NCBI RefSeq assembly: GCF_900115205.1
Contig: NZ_FOYQ01000001.1
Location: 62,001-126,000, forward strand
Reading direction: 5' to 3'
Source of the DNA: Robiginitalea myxolifaciens
GTDB taxonomy: Bacteria > Bacteroidota > Bacteroidia > Flavobacteriales > Flavobacteriaceae
Length of the DNA stretch: 64,000 nt
In this document: positions 7,797 to 18,145 of the stretch, piece by piece
Numbering within the stretch: the first letter of the stretch is position 1
How the letters are laid out: each line of letters opens with the position of its first letter
The notes under the pieces: model-generated
Seen by the model: the letters and a program-made list of their open reading frames with translations, nothing else
Databases searched by the model: none
Told to the model about the DNA's origin: nothing
Made by a program: the position numbers and the translations under genes

Positions 7797-10202
7797 ATGA
7801 ACAGACACATTAATAAGGTAGCAGTAATCGGTTCCGGAATCATGGGGAGCGGGATTGCCTGCCATTTCGCCAATATAGGCGTACAGGTGCTCTTATTGGA
7901 CATCGTTCCCAGGGAACTGACCGAAGCGGAGAAAGCCAAAGGCCTTACGCTGGAGGACAAACGCGTTCGCAACCGGCTGGTAAATGACTCCCTGACCAAG
8001 GCGCTTAAATCCAAGCCCTCTCCTATCTACCATAAGGACATGGCCAGCAGGATCCAAACGGGTAATCTTGACGACGATATCGCCAGGGTAGCTGAAGTGG
8101 ATTGGATCATCGAGGTTGTAGTAGAGCGCCTTGATATCAAAAAGCAAGTGTTCGAAAAACTCGATGCACATAGAACACCAGGCACTTTGATCAGTTCCAA
8201 CACTTCGGGAATCCCCATCCGATTCATGAATGAAGGGCGAAGTGATGACTTCCAGAAACACTTTTGCGGGACACACTTTTTTAACCCGGCGCGTTACCTA
8301 AAGCTCTTTGAAATCATACCTGGGCCAAAAACAGACCCAGAAGTACTGGAGTTCCTGAATTCCTATGGCGAAAAATATCTGGGGAAAACCTCGGTAGTTG
8401 CTAAAGACACCCCAGCTTTTATCGGAAACCGAATCGGGATCTTCAGCATCATGAGTCTTTTCCATGCTGTAAAGGAAATGGGGCTTACCGTTGAGGAGGT
8501 AGATAAGCTCACCGGCCCGGTTATTGGCCGGCCTAAATCGGCAACCTTCCGTACCGTAGATGTGGTAGGGCTCGATACCCTGGTGCATGTGGCCAACGGA
8601 ATAGGTGAAAACTGTCCTGACGACGAACGCAAGGAACTTTTCCAGCTACCGGAATTTATCCAGACCATGTTCGACAATAAATGGTTGGGAAGTAAAAGCG
8701 GACAGGGCTTCTACAAGAAAGTAAGCGGTAAGGATGGAAAAAGCGAAATCCTGACCCTGGACCTGGATTCTATGGACTACCGGTCTCGCAAAAAGGCCTC
8801 ATTTGCTACCCTCGAGCTTACTAAAAGCGTCGACATGGTAATTGATCGTTTCCCTATCCTTATAGGAGGAAAAGACAAGGCAGGGGAATTTTACCGACAA
8901 ACCCTCGGAGCGCTCTTTGCCTACGTGAGCCATCGCATCCCGGAGATTACGGATGCGCTCTATAAAATAGACGATGCCATGAAGGCGGGGTTTGGCTGGG
9001 AGCACGGACCTTTCCAAATCTGGGACGCTGTGGGCCTCGACAAAGGTATTGCCCTGGCGCAGGAAGCCGGACAGGAAGTGGCAGCCTGGGTAAATACGAT
9101 GAAAGACAAAGGGGTAAACGCTTTCTATGAAGTTCGTGAGGGGGCTACCTACTTCTACGACATCGATGCGGGTAGCGTGGAGCGCAAGCCCGGTCAGGAT
9201 GCCTTTATTATCCTCGATAATATCCGGGAATCCAAAGCTGTCTTTAAGAACAGTGGTGTGGTTGTAGAAGACCTTGGAGATGGTATCCTCAATGTAGAAT
9301 TCCGTTCCAAAATGAATACGATTGGTGGAGATGTCCTGGCTGGTCTGAATACCGCTGTGGACATGGCCGAAAAGGATTTCCGCGGACTGGTCGTTGGGAA
9401 CCAGGCGGCCAATTTCTCTGTAGGGGCCAATATCGGAATGATCTTCATGATGGCTGTGGAGCAGGAATACGATGAGCTGAACCAGGCCATCAAGTACTTC
9501 CAGGACACCATGATGCGTATGCGCTATTCAGATATCCCGGTAATCGCGGCACCCCATGGTATGTGCCTGGGTGGCGGTTGCGAGTTAAGCCTACACGCCG
9601 ACAAAGTGGTTGCCGCAGCCGAAACCTATATCGGGCTGGTAGAATTCGGTGTAGGTGTCATTCCAGGCGGAGGCGGTTCCAAAGAAATGACCCTCCGCGC
9701 TTCGGACACCTTCCAAAAGAACGATGTGGAACTTAACGTGCTCCGGGAATATTTCCTGACCATTGGTACTGCCAAAGTGAGCACTTCCGCCTACGAAGCT
9801 TTCGATACGGGAATCCTTCAGAAAGGGAAAGACGTCGTAGTCGTCAATAAAGATCGGCAAATTGCTACAGCAAAGGCCTATGCCTCCCTGCTGGCCGACC
9901 AGGGATATACCCGTCCGGTAGAACGCACGGATGTCAAGGTCCTCGGAAAACAGGCACTTGGAATGTTCCTGGTAGGAACGGATTCCATGCAAGCCGGTAA
10001 ATACATATCAGATCACGACAAGAAAATTGCAAACAAGCTGGCCTGGGTTATGGCCGGGGGAGATCTCTCAGAGGCGAGTTATGTGAGCGAGCGCTACCTG
10101 CTCGACCTGGAACGGGAAGCTTTCCTTTCCTTATGCACCGAGCGTAAAACCCTGGAAAGAATCCAACATATGTTACAAAAGGGCAAGCCATTGCGCAATT
10201 AA
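7797..10202 (+). CDS. 3-hydroxyacyl-CoA dehydrogenase / enoyl-CoA hydratase fusion
   Basis: Bifunctional beta-oxidation enzyme catalysing hydration of enoyl-CoA and NAD-dependent oxidation of the hydroxyacyl-CoA. The dehydrogenase is N-terminal: Rossmann motif VIGSGIMGSGIA at residues 9-20 and the 3HCDH signature HFFNPARY near 160. The crotonase domain is C-terminal, with the oxyanion-hole segment HGMCLGGGCELSLHAD near 585-600 and a VEFGVGVIPGGGG segment carrying the active-site glutamate region. This domain order is the reverse of E. coli FadB. It sits 48 bases after marR and 17 before the thiolase, clearly one operon. Confidence 0.95.
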   Translation: MNRHINKVAVIGSGIMGSGIACHFANIGVQVLLLDIVPRELTEAEKAKGLTLEDKRVRNRLVNDSLTKALKSKPSPIYHKDMASRIQTGNLDDDIARVAEVDWIIEVVVERLDIKKQVFEKLDAHRTPGTLISSNTSGIPIRFMNEGRSDDFQKHFCGTHFFNPARYLKLFEIIPGPKTDPEVLEFLNSYGEKYLGKTSVVAKDTPAFIGNRIGIFSIMSLFHAVKEMGLTVEEVDKLTGPVIGRPKSATFRTVDVVGLDTLVHVANGIGENCPDDERKELFQLPEFIQTMFDNKWLGSKSGQGFYKKVSGKDGKSEILTLDLDSMDYRSRKKASFATLELTKSVDMVIDRFPILIGGKDKAGEFYRQTLGALFAYVSHRIPEITDALYKIDDAMKAGFGWEHGPFQIWDAVGLDKGIALAQEAGQEVAAWVNTMKDKGVNAFYEVREGATYFYDIDAGSVERKPGQDAFIILDNIRESKAVFKNSGVVVEDLGDGILNVEFRSKMNTIGGDVLAGLNTAVDMAEKDFRGLVVGNQAANFSVGANIGMIFMMAVEQEYDELNQAIKYFQDTMMRMRYSDIPVIAAPHGMCLGGGCELSLHADKVVAAAETYIGLVEFGVGVIPGGGGSKEMTLRASDTFQKNDVELNVLREYFLTIGTAKVSTSAYEAFDTGILQKGKDVVVVNKDRQIATAKAYASLLADQGYTRPVERTDVKVLGKQALGMFLVGTDSMQAGKYISDHDKKIANKLAWVMAGGDLSEASYVSERYLLDLEREAFLSLCTERKTLERIQHMLQKGKPLRN

Positions 10203-10219
10203 TATTAAAGGCAAACAAG

Positions 10220-11407
10220 ATGAAAACAGCATATATCGTAAAAGCTTATCGCACGGCCGTTGGAAAAGCACCCCGTGGTACCTTCAGGTTCAAAAGACCG
10301 GATGAGTTGGCCGGGGAAACCATCTCCTACATGATGGAACAGCTGCCCGAGTTGGACAAGAAACGAATCGATGACGTAATTGTGGGTAATGCCATGCCCG
10401 AGGCGGAACAAGGCCTCAATATGGCGCGACTCATTTCCCTGATGGGCTTGCATATTGAAGATGTTCCGGGTGTGACCGTGAACCGTTATTGTGCATCCGG
10501 ACTGGAAACGATTGCGATGGCCACGGCCAAAATCCAATCGGGAATGGCCGAGTGTATTATTGCGGGTGGCGCGGAATCCATGAGCTACATCCCCATGGGA
10601 GGATATAAACCCGTTCCGGACTACGGACTCGCCAAGGCCGGACACGAAGATTACTACTGGGGTATGGGACTCACCGCAGAGGCCGTTGCCAACGAGTATA
10701 AGATTTCAAGAGAAGACCAGGATGCCTTTGCCTTTGAATCACATCAACGCGCCCTGAAAGCACAGGCCGAAGGCAAATTTGACAGTCAGATTGTTCCGAT
10801 TTCCGTAGAGCATACCTATGTCAAAAACGACAAAAAAACCACGGATTCCTACGAGGTAAAACAAGACGAGGGACCACGTGCAGACACTAATATTGCTGCT
10901 TTGGGGCGCTTGCGTCCTGTATTTGCGGATGGTGGAAGTGTCACAGCCGGCAACAGCTCACAAATGAGCGATGGGGCCGCTTTTGTGATGGTCATGAGCG
11001 AAGCAATGGTTAAGGAGTTGAACCTGGAGCCTATTGCCCGCCTGGTGAATTACGCAGCTGTTGGCGTGGAACCCCGAATTATGGGTATAGGACCGGTTAA
11101 GGCTATTCCAAAAGCCCTCAAACTGGCTGGAAAAGAAATTAAGGACCTGGAATTGATCGAATTGAATGAGGCCTTTGCCTCCCAGTCCCTCGCGGTGATT
11201 CGCGAGCTGGGTCTGAACCCGGATATCGTCAATGTAAATGGAGGAGCCATTGCCCTGGGTCACCCCCTGGGATGTACCGGTGCAAAGCTTTCCGTTCAAC
11301 TTTTTGACGAAATGCGCCACCGCAACTTAAACGGGAAATACGGCATGGTTACCATGTGTGTGGGAACTGGTCAGGGAGCAGCGGGCGTTTACGAGTTTTT
11401 GTCGTAG
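10220..11407 (+). CDS. Acetyl-CoA acyltransferase (3-ketoacyl-CoA thiolase)
   Basis: Thiolase that cleaves 3-ketoacyl-CoA to acetyl-CoA and a shortened acyl-CoA. The catalytic set is complete: C91 in [10 protein letters not shown]348 in [11 protein letters not shown] and C380 in MCVGTGQG. The 395-residue length is normal for the family. It lies between the dehydrogenase/hydratase and the acyl-CoA dehydrogenase, so degradative rather than biosynthetic use is likely. Confidence 0.96.
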   Translation: MKTAYIVKAYRTAVGKAPRGTFRFKRPDELAGETISYMMEQLPELDKKRIDDVIVGNAMPEAEQGLNMARLISLMGLHIEDVPGVTVNRYCASGLETIAMATAKIQSGMAECIIAGGAESMSYIPMGGYKPVPDYGLAKAGHEDYYWGMGLTAEAVANEYKISREDQDAFAFESHQRALKAQAEGKFDSQIVPISVEHTYVKNDKKTTDSYEVKQDEGPRADTNIAALGRLRPVFADGGSVTAGNSSQMSDGAAFVMVMSEAMVKELNLEPIARLVNYAAVGVEPRIMGIGPVKAIPKALKLAGKEIKDLELIELNEAFASQSLAVIRELGLNPDIVNVNGGAIALGHPLGCTGAKLSVQLFDEMRHRNLNGKYGMVTMCVGTGQGAAGVYEFLS

Positions 11408-11472
11408 GCGAACCCGAGTGGCTAAGTCATAAATAGAACTGAAAAAGAAAATAACCTATTAATACCATTAAC

Positions 11473-13284
11473 ATGAGTACAGAAACCAAGGAAAAGGAAA
11501 TCCTGCGCGGCGGACAATTCCTGGTAAAGGAAACGGCCTGTGAAGACGTTTTTACCCTGGAAGACCTGAGTGAGGAACAGCGCATGATGCGCGACAGTAC
11601 GGTCGAATTTGTAGACCGCGAACTATGGGCCCACTGGGAGCGCTTTGAACAAAAAGACTACGAGTACACCAAAACGTGTATGCAAAAAGCCGGTGAAATG
11701 GGCTTTTTGAGTATTTCTGTTCCAGAAGCCTACGGTGGAATGGGCATGGGATTCGTAGACACCATGCTGGTTTGTGATTACATTTCCGGAGCCACAGGTT
11801 CCTTCTCCACAGCTTTTGGTGCCCATACCGGGATTGGAACCATGCCAATTACCCTGTACGGAACCGAGGAGCAGAAAACGAAATACGTTCCTAAACTCGC
11901 GAGCGGAGAATGGTTTGGCGCATACTGCCTAACCGAACCCGGAGCGGGATCGGATGCGAATTCCGGGAAAACCAAAGCTGTGCTGACCGATGACGGGAAA
12001 CATTACCTGATCTCCGGTCAGAAAATGTGGATTTCCAATGCCGGTTTCTGCAACTTGTTTATTGTCTTTGCACGGATCGGCGACGATAAGAATATCACTG
12101 GCTTTATTGTTGAAAATGATCCGGAGAATGGCATTTCCCTGGGAGACGAAGAGAAGAAACTCGGAATCCATTCCTCCTCTACCCGCCAGGTATTCTTTAA
12201 CGAAACCAAGGTGCCTGTCGAAAACATGCTTTCCGAAAGGGGAAATGGCTTTAAGATTGCCATGAACGCCCTGAATGTAGGAAGAATCAAGTTGGCTGCT
12301 GCCTGTCTGGAAGCCCAACGTCGGGTAACTGATGAGGCAGTAACCTATGCCAAGGAACGGGTACAGTTCAAAACACCGATCATCAATTTTGGAGCGATAA
12401 AGGCTAAGATCGCCACGATGGCAACCAATGCCTATGTGGGAGAAGCTGCCTGCTATCGCGCAGCTAAAAATATCCAGGACCGCATTGAGCTTCGCGTAGC
12501 TGCCGGGAACTCCCATCAGGAAGCGGAGTTGAAGGGTGTGGAAGAGTACGCCATTGAGTGTTCCATCCTGAAAGTTGCCGTATCCGAAGATGTTCAGGAA
12601 ACCACAGACGAAGGAATCCAGATTTTCGGAGGAATGGGCTTCAGCGCCGATACTCCTATGGAATCGGCCTGGAGGGACGCCCGAATTGCCCGGATTTATG
12701 AGGGAACCAATGAGATCAATCGCATGCTCAGCGTAGGGATGCTGGTCAAGAAAGCCATGAAAGGCCACGTAGATCTACTTGGGCCGGCCACAGCGGTTGG
12801 CGAAGAGCTTATGGGTATACCTTCTTTTGACACCCCGGACTTTTCCGAGTTATTTTCTGAAGAGAAAGACTTGATCAAGCGCCTGAAAAAGGTGTTCCTG
12901 ATGGTTGCCGGGAAAGCAGTGCAAACCTTTGGACCTGATCTCGAGGAGCACCAACAACTACTGATGGCTGCCTCCGATATCCTGATTCAAATCTATATGG
13001 CAGAATCCGCAGTGCTTCGCGCTGAAAAGAATGCCAAAAAGCTAGGGGAAGCTGCACAGCAGACCCAAATTGCGATGGCGCGTTTGAACCTTTACGAAGC
13101 TACCGACATCGTAATTCGAAAAGGAAAAGAAGCCATAGTGTCCTTCGCAGAAGGCGATGAACAACGCATGATGCTCATGGGGCTCAAACGCTTCACAAAA
13201 TATACCAATACCCCCAACGTAGTTGCGCTGCGCGAGATGATCGCCGACAGTGTTGCGGAAGCCGGTGGGTACACCTTTGACTAA
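11473..13284 (+). CDS. Acyl-CoA dehydrogenase
   Basis: FAD enzyme that introduces the alpha-beta double bond of acyl-CoA. The flavin/substrate motif CLTEPGAGSD and the signature around YEGTNEINR are present, with E410 as the probable catalytic base. At 603 residues it is longer than the classic ~380-residue enzymes; an extra helical C-terminal region of about 150 residues is typical of the long (VLCAD/ACAD9-like) group. It is the last gene of the operon and is followed at once by a strong terminator. Confidence 0.95.
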   Translation: MSTETKEKEILRGGQFLVKETACEDVFTLEDLSEEQRMMRDSTVEFVDRELWAHWERFEQKDYEYTKTCMQKAGEMGFLSISVPEAYGGMGMGFVDTMLVCDYISGATGSFSTAFGAHTGIGTMPITLYGTEEQKTKYVPKLASGEWFGAYCLTEPGAGSDANSGKTKAVLTDDGKHYLISGQKMWISNAGFCNLFIVFARIGDDKNITGFIVENDPENGISLGDEEKKLGIHSSSTRQVFFNETKVPVENMLSERGNGFKIAMNALNVGRIKLAAACLEAQRRVTDEAVTYAKERVQFKTPIINFGAIKAKIATMATNAYVGEAACYRAAKNIQDRIELRVAAGNSHQEAELKGVEEYAIECSILKVAVSEDVQETTDEGIQIFGGMGFSADTPMESAWRDARIARIYEGTNEINRMLSVGMLVKKAMKGHVDLLGPATAVGEELMGIPSFDTPDFSELFSEEKDLIKRLKKVFLMVAGKAVQTFGPDLEEHQQLLMAASDILIQIYMAESAVLRAEKNAKKLGEAAQQTQIAMARLNLYEATDIVIRKGKEAIVSFAEGDEQRMMLMGLKRFTKYTNTPNVVALREMIADSVAEAGGYTFD

Positions 13285-13314
13285 TTCAATGCTGCCTAAT
13301 TGAGGCTAAATTGG

Positions 13315-13345
13315 AACCGCCCCCGATTGGGGGCGGTTTTGTTTT
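13315..13345 (+). terminator. Rho-independent terminator of the beta-oxidation operon
   Basis: Perfect 10-bp stem (13315-13324 with 13329-13338, arm AACCGCCCCC), 4-base loop GATT, then a T-rich stretch TTGTTTT. It lies 30 bases after the acyl-CoA dehydrogenase stop. Confidence 0.92.
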
Positions 13346-13393
13346 AAAGGTGATGAAGGATTCCATTACATTTGGATGGTAGAACAAGTGAGC

Positions 13394-13891
13394 ATGCCAT
13401 CCCATTTGAAAATCCAGCTACAGAAGAAAAGAGACCTGGCCATCCTGAGGTGTGAGCGCCCGGATGGTTCCATCACCTTTTCCCGCATGCAGCACGCCAT
13501 GGCGTTTCACGATCTCGCCCATTACGCGGTAGAGATGGAACTCGGCTTTTCTCAAGCCTTCTACGGGTTGTTGGCGGAAGGCTATGCTATCGAGGATTTT
13601 GAATTGCCCAGGGATAAAAGACCCGAAGCCCTGATCCCGGCGAATTTGCCCGAAGAATCCCTACAAACCGAGCACCTGGTTAATTTACTGCAGGTTCACG
13701 CCATCCAGGACTCCACGACAGATATTCGGAAGCAGTTGGCCGAGATCCTCGCGGAAAACGAGCTGAGCTATCCGAAAAACCTAAGCCCGGAGCGTTTGGC
13801 GTCCATTCAAGAGAGGCTCCAGGAGCTGTTGGAGAACTGGAAGCGACTGCAAGTCGGACAATCCCTGGAATTGAGCTTCCCCCTGGATTAA
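13394..13891 (+). CDS. Conserved hypothetical cytoplasmic protein
   Basis: I do not recognise a named family. The protein is about 165 residues, soluble and acidic, with a central FHDLAHYAVEMELGFSQAFYG segment and a C-terminal helical region rich in Leu, Glu and Gln. An upstream in-frame ATG at 13376 would add six residues, but a TACATTTG promoter-like box lies at 13367-13374, which would place the transcript start after that codon; ATG 13394 (MPSHLKIQ) is therefore preferred. It sits between an operon terminator and a convergent GH15 gene, so it is probably monocistronic. Confidence 0.7.
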   Translation: MPSHLKIQLQKKRDLAILRCERPDGSITFSRMQHAMAFHDLAHYAVEMELGFSQAFYGLLAEGYAIEDFELPRDKRPEALIPANLPEESLQTEHLVNLLQVHAIQDSTTDIRKQLAEILAENELSYPKNLSPERLASIQERLQELLENWKRLQVGQSLELSFPLD

Positions 13892-13898
13892 GTCAGAC

Positions 13899-15701
13899 TT
13901 AATTTTTCATCGATTCCAAAACGCGTTCCACGCTATCCTTGTTGGAAAAGTTTATCGCACATTCGATTAAGGCCAGGTGGGAGTACGCCTGAGGGAAATT
14001 CCCCAACAGTCGCTTGGTTTTGAAATCGATATCCTCGCTGAAAAGACCGAGGTGGTTGCTGTACGAAAGCAATTGATCAAAGAGCTGCTGCGCCCGCTCC
14101 TCCTCTCCTATCTTAAAGAGGCTATTGATAAACCAAAAGGTACAGATGGTGAAGGAAGAAGAGGGTAATCCAAAATCGTCCTGGTTCTTGTAGCGGTAGA
14201 GCAGGCCGTCGTTACTCAACTCCTTCTCAACCGCTTTCACGGTGCTGATGAATTTTTCGTCCCGGGCATGGATAAAGCCATAGCTTTCCATGAGCAGTAC
14301 CGACGCGTCCATATCCGAGGAGCCGTAGCTCTGGGTAAAGGCCTTCACCTTGGGATTCCAGGCGTTTTCATGGATATCTTCCCGGATCTGTTGTTCCAGC
14401 ACCGACCATTTGTCGATTTTGCGCTGTTTGTTGAAAATTCGGGCAATCTTGATAGCCCGGTCAATGGCTACCCAGCACAGTACCTTGGAAAAGGTGAAAT
14501 GCCGGTCTTCGGATCGGAATTCCCAAATACCTTTATCTGGCTCTTGCCAGTGTTTATCTACAATCCAGACAATTCCTTTGGTAAGGCTCCACAGTTCTTC
14601 GCCATGGTCGATATTGTTTTTGAAGCGGACGAGTTGGGCGTGGATAACATCCATAAGAATCCCGTAAATATCGTTTTGCTGCTGCTTATACGCTGCGTTT
14701 CCAATGCGCACGGGTTTGGATCCCTTATAGCCTTCCAGGTGGTCCAGGGTAGCTTCTGTGAGCTTCTTTTCCTTGTTGATCCCGTACATGATCTGCAATT
14801 TCTCGTCTTTGTCCGGAATCAAATCCACGATAAAGTTCAGATAACGCCTGGCTACGTTTTTATGTCCGAGTTCGGAAACTACCTTCACGACCATGGAAGC
14901 ATCCCGGATCCAGCAAAAGCGGTAATCCCAATTCCGCACTTCTCCTATCGTTTCCGGCAGGGAGGTGGTTGCCGCTGCAAGGATGGCCCCGGAGCGATCA
15001 TAGCTCAGTAATTTCAGCGTTATGGCCGAGCGCTTGATCTGCTTGTCGTAGCGTCGGTAATCCGGTGTCTGGTTACTCCAATTGAGCCAGTATACCTTGG
15101 TCCGTTCCATTTCCAGATAGGTCTTTCGAACATTCGGGCGGAACAGTTTTTCGTTGTAGGACAGGAGGAAGTAGCCGTCCTTCTTCAATTGAATCTTACG
15201 CCCATCGGCCACAGCGTTTTTATTGAAGGAGGTATAGAGGAAAACCGTATCAAAACGCTTACCGCGATTGAGGCTTACCACAAAGGCGTGCTTGACATAG
15301 GTTTCTGTTTTCCCCTTGGCGTACTCCAGCTTGGGGTCAAATTTCACGCTGAATTCAGGATTGCCTTTAATCAGGCGTACATATCGGATAATTTCCGGGG
15401 GGGAATAATGATTACCGTTTTCGCGCAGGTAGCGGGGCATAAAATCCCGCACTTCAAAGATGTCTTCCCCGTTATCAAAGCGGGTAATCAGAAGGGCCGT
15501 ATTCTTTTTGTAGCGCTGGGTTATTCGATAGCTTTCATCGACCAGAAATTCAAAACTACCTCCCTTTTTCTCATCGAGGAGTTTTGCGAAGATGGAAGGG
15601 GAATCGAATTCGGGCAAACAACACCAGTCCAGAGAACCGGATTGAGAAATAAGGGCCGCCGAACGGCAATTGCCTATTATTCCATAATTGAGGTTATCCA
15701 T
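13899..15701 (-). CDS. Glycoside hydrolase family 15 protein (glucoamylase/trehalase type)
   Basis: About 600 residues: an N-terminal beta-sandwich starting with YGIIGNCRSAALIS and SLDWCCLPEFDSPSIF, then an alpha/alpha toroid. Typical GH15 features are RNWDYRFCWIRDA near residue 255, a segment with LEGYKGSKPVRIGN carrying the probable first acidic residue, and PDKGIWEFR carrying the second. No signal peptide, so cytoplasmic. It is divergent from a trehalose synthase gene; bacterial GH15 proteins in this context are often trehalases, which suggests trehalose turnover. The exact substrate (trehalose or alpha-1,4-glucan) cannot be read from sequence. Confidence 0.9.
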   Translation of the reverse strand: MDNLNYGIIGNCRSAALISQSGSLDWCCLPEFDSPSIFAKLLDEKKGGSFEFLVDESYRITQRYKKNTALLITRFDNGEDIFEVRDFMPRYLRENGNHYSPPEIIRYVRLIKGNPEFSVKFDPKLEYAKGKTETYVKHAFVVSLNRGKRFDTVFLYTSFNKNAVADGRKIQLKKDGYFLLSYNEKLFRPNVRKTYLEMERTKVYWLNWSNQTPDYRRYDKQIKRSAITLKLLSYDRSGAILAAATTSLPETIGEVRNWDYRFCWIRDASMVVKVVSELGHKNVARRYLNFIVDLIPDKDEKLQIMYGINKEKKLTEATLDHLEGYKGSKPVRIGNAAYKQQQNDIYGILMDVIHAQLVRFKNNIDHGEELWSLTKGIVWIVDKHWQEPDKGIWEFRSEDRHFTFSKVLCWVAIDRAIKIARIFNKQRKIDKWSVLEQQIREDIHENAWNPKVKAFTQSYGSSDMDASVLLMESYGFIHARDEKFISTVKAVEKELSNDGLLYRYKNQDDFGLPSSSFTICTFWFINSLFKIGEEERAQQLFDQLLSYSNHLGLFSEDIDFKTKRLLGNFPQAYSHLALIECAINFSNKDSVERVLESMKN

Positions 15702-15748
15702 AAATTGGATTTTAGGATTAGTGATTGCTAGAATTGGATAGGCCCACG

Positions 15749-15762
15749 AATTTCACGAAATT
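15749..15762. promoter_or_regulatory. Inverted repeat between GH15 and trehalose synthase genes
   Basis: AATTTC-AC-GAAATT is a perfect 6-2-6 inverted repeat in the 122-base divergent intergenic region. It could be a shared operator for synthesis and breakdown genes. No matching regulator is next door. Confidence 0.3.
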
Positions 15763-15823
15763 TAGACAAATAGCAAGCAAATCGCGGAAATATCACCGCT
15801 ATAATCGCCAAATCGCTCCATAA

Positions 15824-18034
15824 ATGAGTAAAACCATCATCGTTTCCAACAGACTCCCCGTTCAATTGCAAATTTCCGAAGGCAAGATCACTGCCATTCC
15901 CAGTGTCGGTGGGCTGGCCACAGGGATGAAATCCGTGCACAGTGGGGGCGAAAGCCTGTGGATCGGGTGGAGTGGCCTGACCCAGGAGGAAATTCCGGAA
16001 GATTTAGTCGGGGACATTGACGAGGCCCTTGCCGGGCAGGGTTGTAGCAAGGTAGCCCTCAGTCAGGAGGAAGTCGATGGGTTTTACTTTGGATTCAGCA
16101 ACCGGACAATCTGGCCCCTGTTCCATTATTTTATGGAATACACAGAGTTTGAGTGGGATTTCTGGGAGGCTTATGAAGCTGTCAATCGAAAATTTGCGGA
16201 TGCTATTCTGGAGCAGACTTCTGAAGATGATGTTGTGTGGGTTCACGATTACCAGCTAATGCTGGTCCCGGAAATGCTTCGGGCGGAGCGACCTGGCCTT
16301 TCCATTGGGTTTTTTCTGCATATCCCCTTCCCTTCTTATGAGATCTTCCGAACCATGCCCTGGCGTCGGGAAGTGCTGGCGGGATTATTGGGGTCGGACC
16401 TCATCGGTTTCCATACCTACGACTACGAACGTCACTTTCTGAGTTCGGTCCGGCGTATCCTGGGGCATGAAGTGAGCTTCAATGAAATTCACCTCGACGA
16501 CAGAGTGGCCAAGGTCGATTCTTTTCCTATGGGGATCGACTACAAAAAATTCCACGAGGCGGCGATCCGGCATCGCGAGATGAAGCCCGGGGAGGAATCG
16601 GACCTGCAACAGCGCCTGAATTCGCACAAAGCTTCCACCCCCAATGCCAAATTCTTCCTTTCCATTGATCGCCTGGATTACAGTAAAGGGATTGCAAAAC
16701 GGATCAAGGCCTTTGAATACTTCCTCCAGAAATATCCGGAATACAAGGAAAAAGTACGGCTGATTATTCTGGCCGTACCCTCCCGATCCCTGGTTCCCCA
16801 GTATCAGCTACTCAAGAAAGAAATAGATGAACTAGTGGGGCGGATTAATGGGGAAATCTCCACAGTGAGCTGGACTCCAATCTGGTACTTTTATCGATCC
16901 CTGCCATTTGACAACCTGATAGACCTGTATACCACCTGCGACATTGCCTGGCTTACCCCCATTCGGGATGGAATGAACCTGGTTGCCAAGGAATATATTG
17001 CCACACGCACCGACCAGACCGGGGTTTTGCTACTATCCGAAATGGCCGGATCCGCCAATGAAATGCATGAATCCCTCCTGATTAACCCGAACAACTTTGA
17101 GCAGATCGCCGATTCGCTGCACCAGGCGATAACCATGCCGGTTTCCGAGCAGATCGCCCGAAATGCACCAATGCAAAAGCGATTGGAACGATACAACGTC
17201 GAAAAGTGGGCGCGGGATTTTATGGATTCCCTGAAAGCCCAGCAAAACCGAGATTATTCCCAGGTGGCCAGCCGACTTTCGGTAGACCTGACCAATACCT
17301 TGATTAAGACCTACAGGGAAGCAAAGCGAAGGATCCTATTCCTGGATTATGACGGTACCCTGGCCGGATTCCGCACCGACCCGCAAAAGGCAGCCCCTGA
17401 TGAAGAACTCTACGAATTGCTCGACAATCTGTACCGTCAGGAAAACACGGATATCTTCCTGATTAGCGGGCGAGACAAAGACACGTTTGATCGTTGGTTC
17501 AATGGTCGCGACTATGCCATGATCGTGGAACACGGGGTGTGGATCTCTGAAAACAACGCCCCGTTTAAAATGCTCGAAAACGTGAAGAACGACTGGATGG
17601 ACAAGATTCGTCCGGTTCTGGAATCCTTTGTGGATCGAACTCCCGGCTCCTTTATCGAGGATAAGAATTACTCCGTGGCCTGGCATTACCGCAATACAGA
17701 CCCGGATTTCGGACAAAAGCGGGCAACGGAACTCAATACGGTATTGACCTCCCTGATCGCCAACGACGACCTCAGTGTCCTCAACGGCAACAAAGTTGTC
17801 GAAATCAAAAGCAGTAATGTCAACAAAGGCCGTGCGGCAATGCGCATGATTGCGCGAAAGGAATACGATTTTATTTTTGCGATTGGCGATGACTGGACCG
17901 ATGAATTCATGTTCCAGGAATTGCCCAAGGACGCCGTTACGGTAAAAGTGGGTCGTATGAAGACCCAGGCACGCTACTATGTGGATAATATCTCTTCGGT
18001 GCGCGGGCTGCTGCAGCGCTTCGTCGAGCCCTGA
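15824..18034 (+). CDS. Trehalose-6-phosphate synthase / trehalose-6-phosphate phosphatase fusion
   Basis: Bifunctional OtsA-OtsB enzyme making trehalose from UDP-glucose and glucose-6-phosphate through trehalose-6-phosphate. The GT20 synthase covers about residues 1-470 (VSNRLPV start, VGGLATGM, VWVHDYQLMLVP, HIPFPSYEIFR, RLDYSKGI). The HAD-type phosphatase covers about 500-736, with FLDYDGTL near 507 and the late motif GDDWTDEFMF. Trehalose is an osmo- and stress-protectant. Divergent from the GH15 gene. Confidence 0.96.
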   Translation: MSKTIIVSNRLPVQLQISEGKITAIPSVGGLATGMKSVHSGGESLWIGWSGLTQEEIPEDLVGDIDEALAGQGCSKVALSQEEVDGFYFGFSNRTIWPLFHYFMEYTEFEWDFWEAYEAVNRKFADAILEQTSEDDVVWVHDYQLMLVPEMLRAERPGLSIGFFLHIPFPSYEIFRTMPWRREVLAGLLGSDLIGFHTYDYERHFLSSVRRILGHEVSFNEIHLDDRVAKVDSFPMGIDYKKFHEAAIRHREMKPGEESDLQQRLNSHKASTPNAKFFLSIDRLDYSKGIAKRIKAFEYFLQKYPEYKEKVRLIILAVPSRSLVPQYQLLKKEIDELVGRINGEISTVSWTPIWYFYRSLPFDNLIDLYTTCDIAWLTPIRDGMNLVAKEYIATRTDQTGVLLLSEMAGSANEMHESLLINPNNFEQIADSLHQAITMPVSEQIARNAPMQKRLERYNVEKWARDFMDSLKAQQNRDYSQVASRLSVDLTNTLIKTYREAKRRILFLDYDGTLAGFRTDPQKAAPDEELYELLDNLYRQENTDIFLISGRDKDTFDRWFNGRDYAMIVEHGVWISENNAPFKMLENVKNDWMDKIRPVLESFVDRTPGSFIEDKNYSVAWHYRNTDPDFGQKRATELNTVLTSLIANDDLSVLNGNKVVEIKSSNVNKGRAAMRMIARKEYDFIFAIGDDWTDEFMFQELPKDAVTVKVGRMKTQARYYVDNISSVRGLLQRFVEP

Positions 18035-18145
18035 TCGCGTTAAGCCCAACAGACCGGCTAAGGCATTGAAATATTGTAAACCTGTGGGTATTTCGCTACT
18101 TTCACAGGAACTCTGGCCAAGGCCTTAGCTATAATCTACCAACCT

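Noticed and set aside
11929-12768. 279-codon frame opposite the acyl-CoA dehydrogenase
   Set aside because: Shadow of a well-supported gene, with no recognisable motif.
14268-15011. 247-codon frame opposite the GH15 gene
   Set aside because: Runs antisense within conserved GH15 catalytic segments; no domain seen.
17336-18049. 237-codon frame opposite the trehalose phosphatase domain
   Set aside because: Antisense shadow in a high-GC third-position gene; no support.
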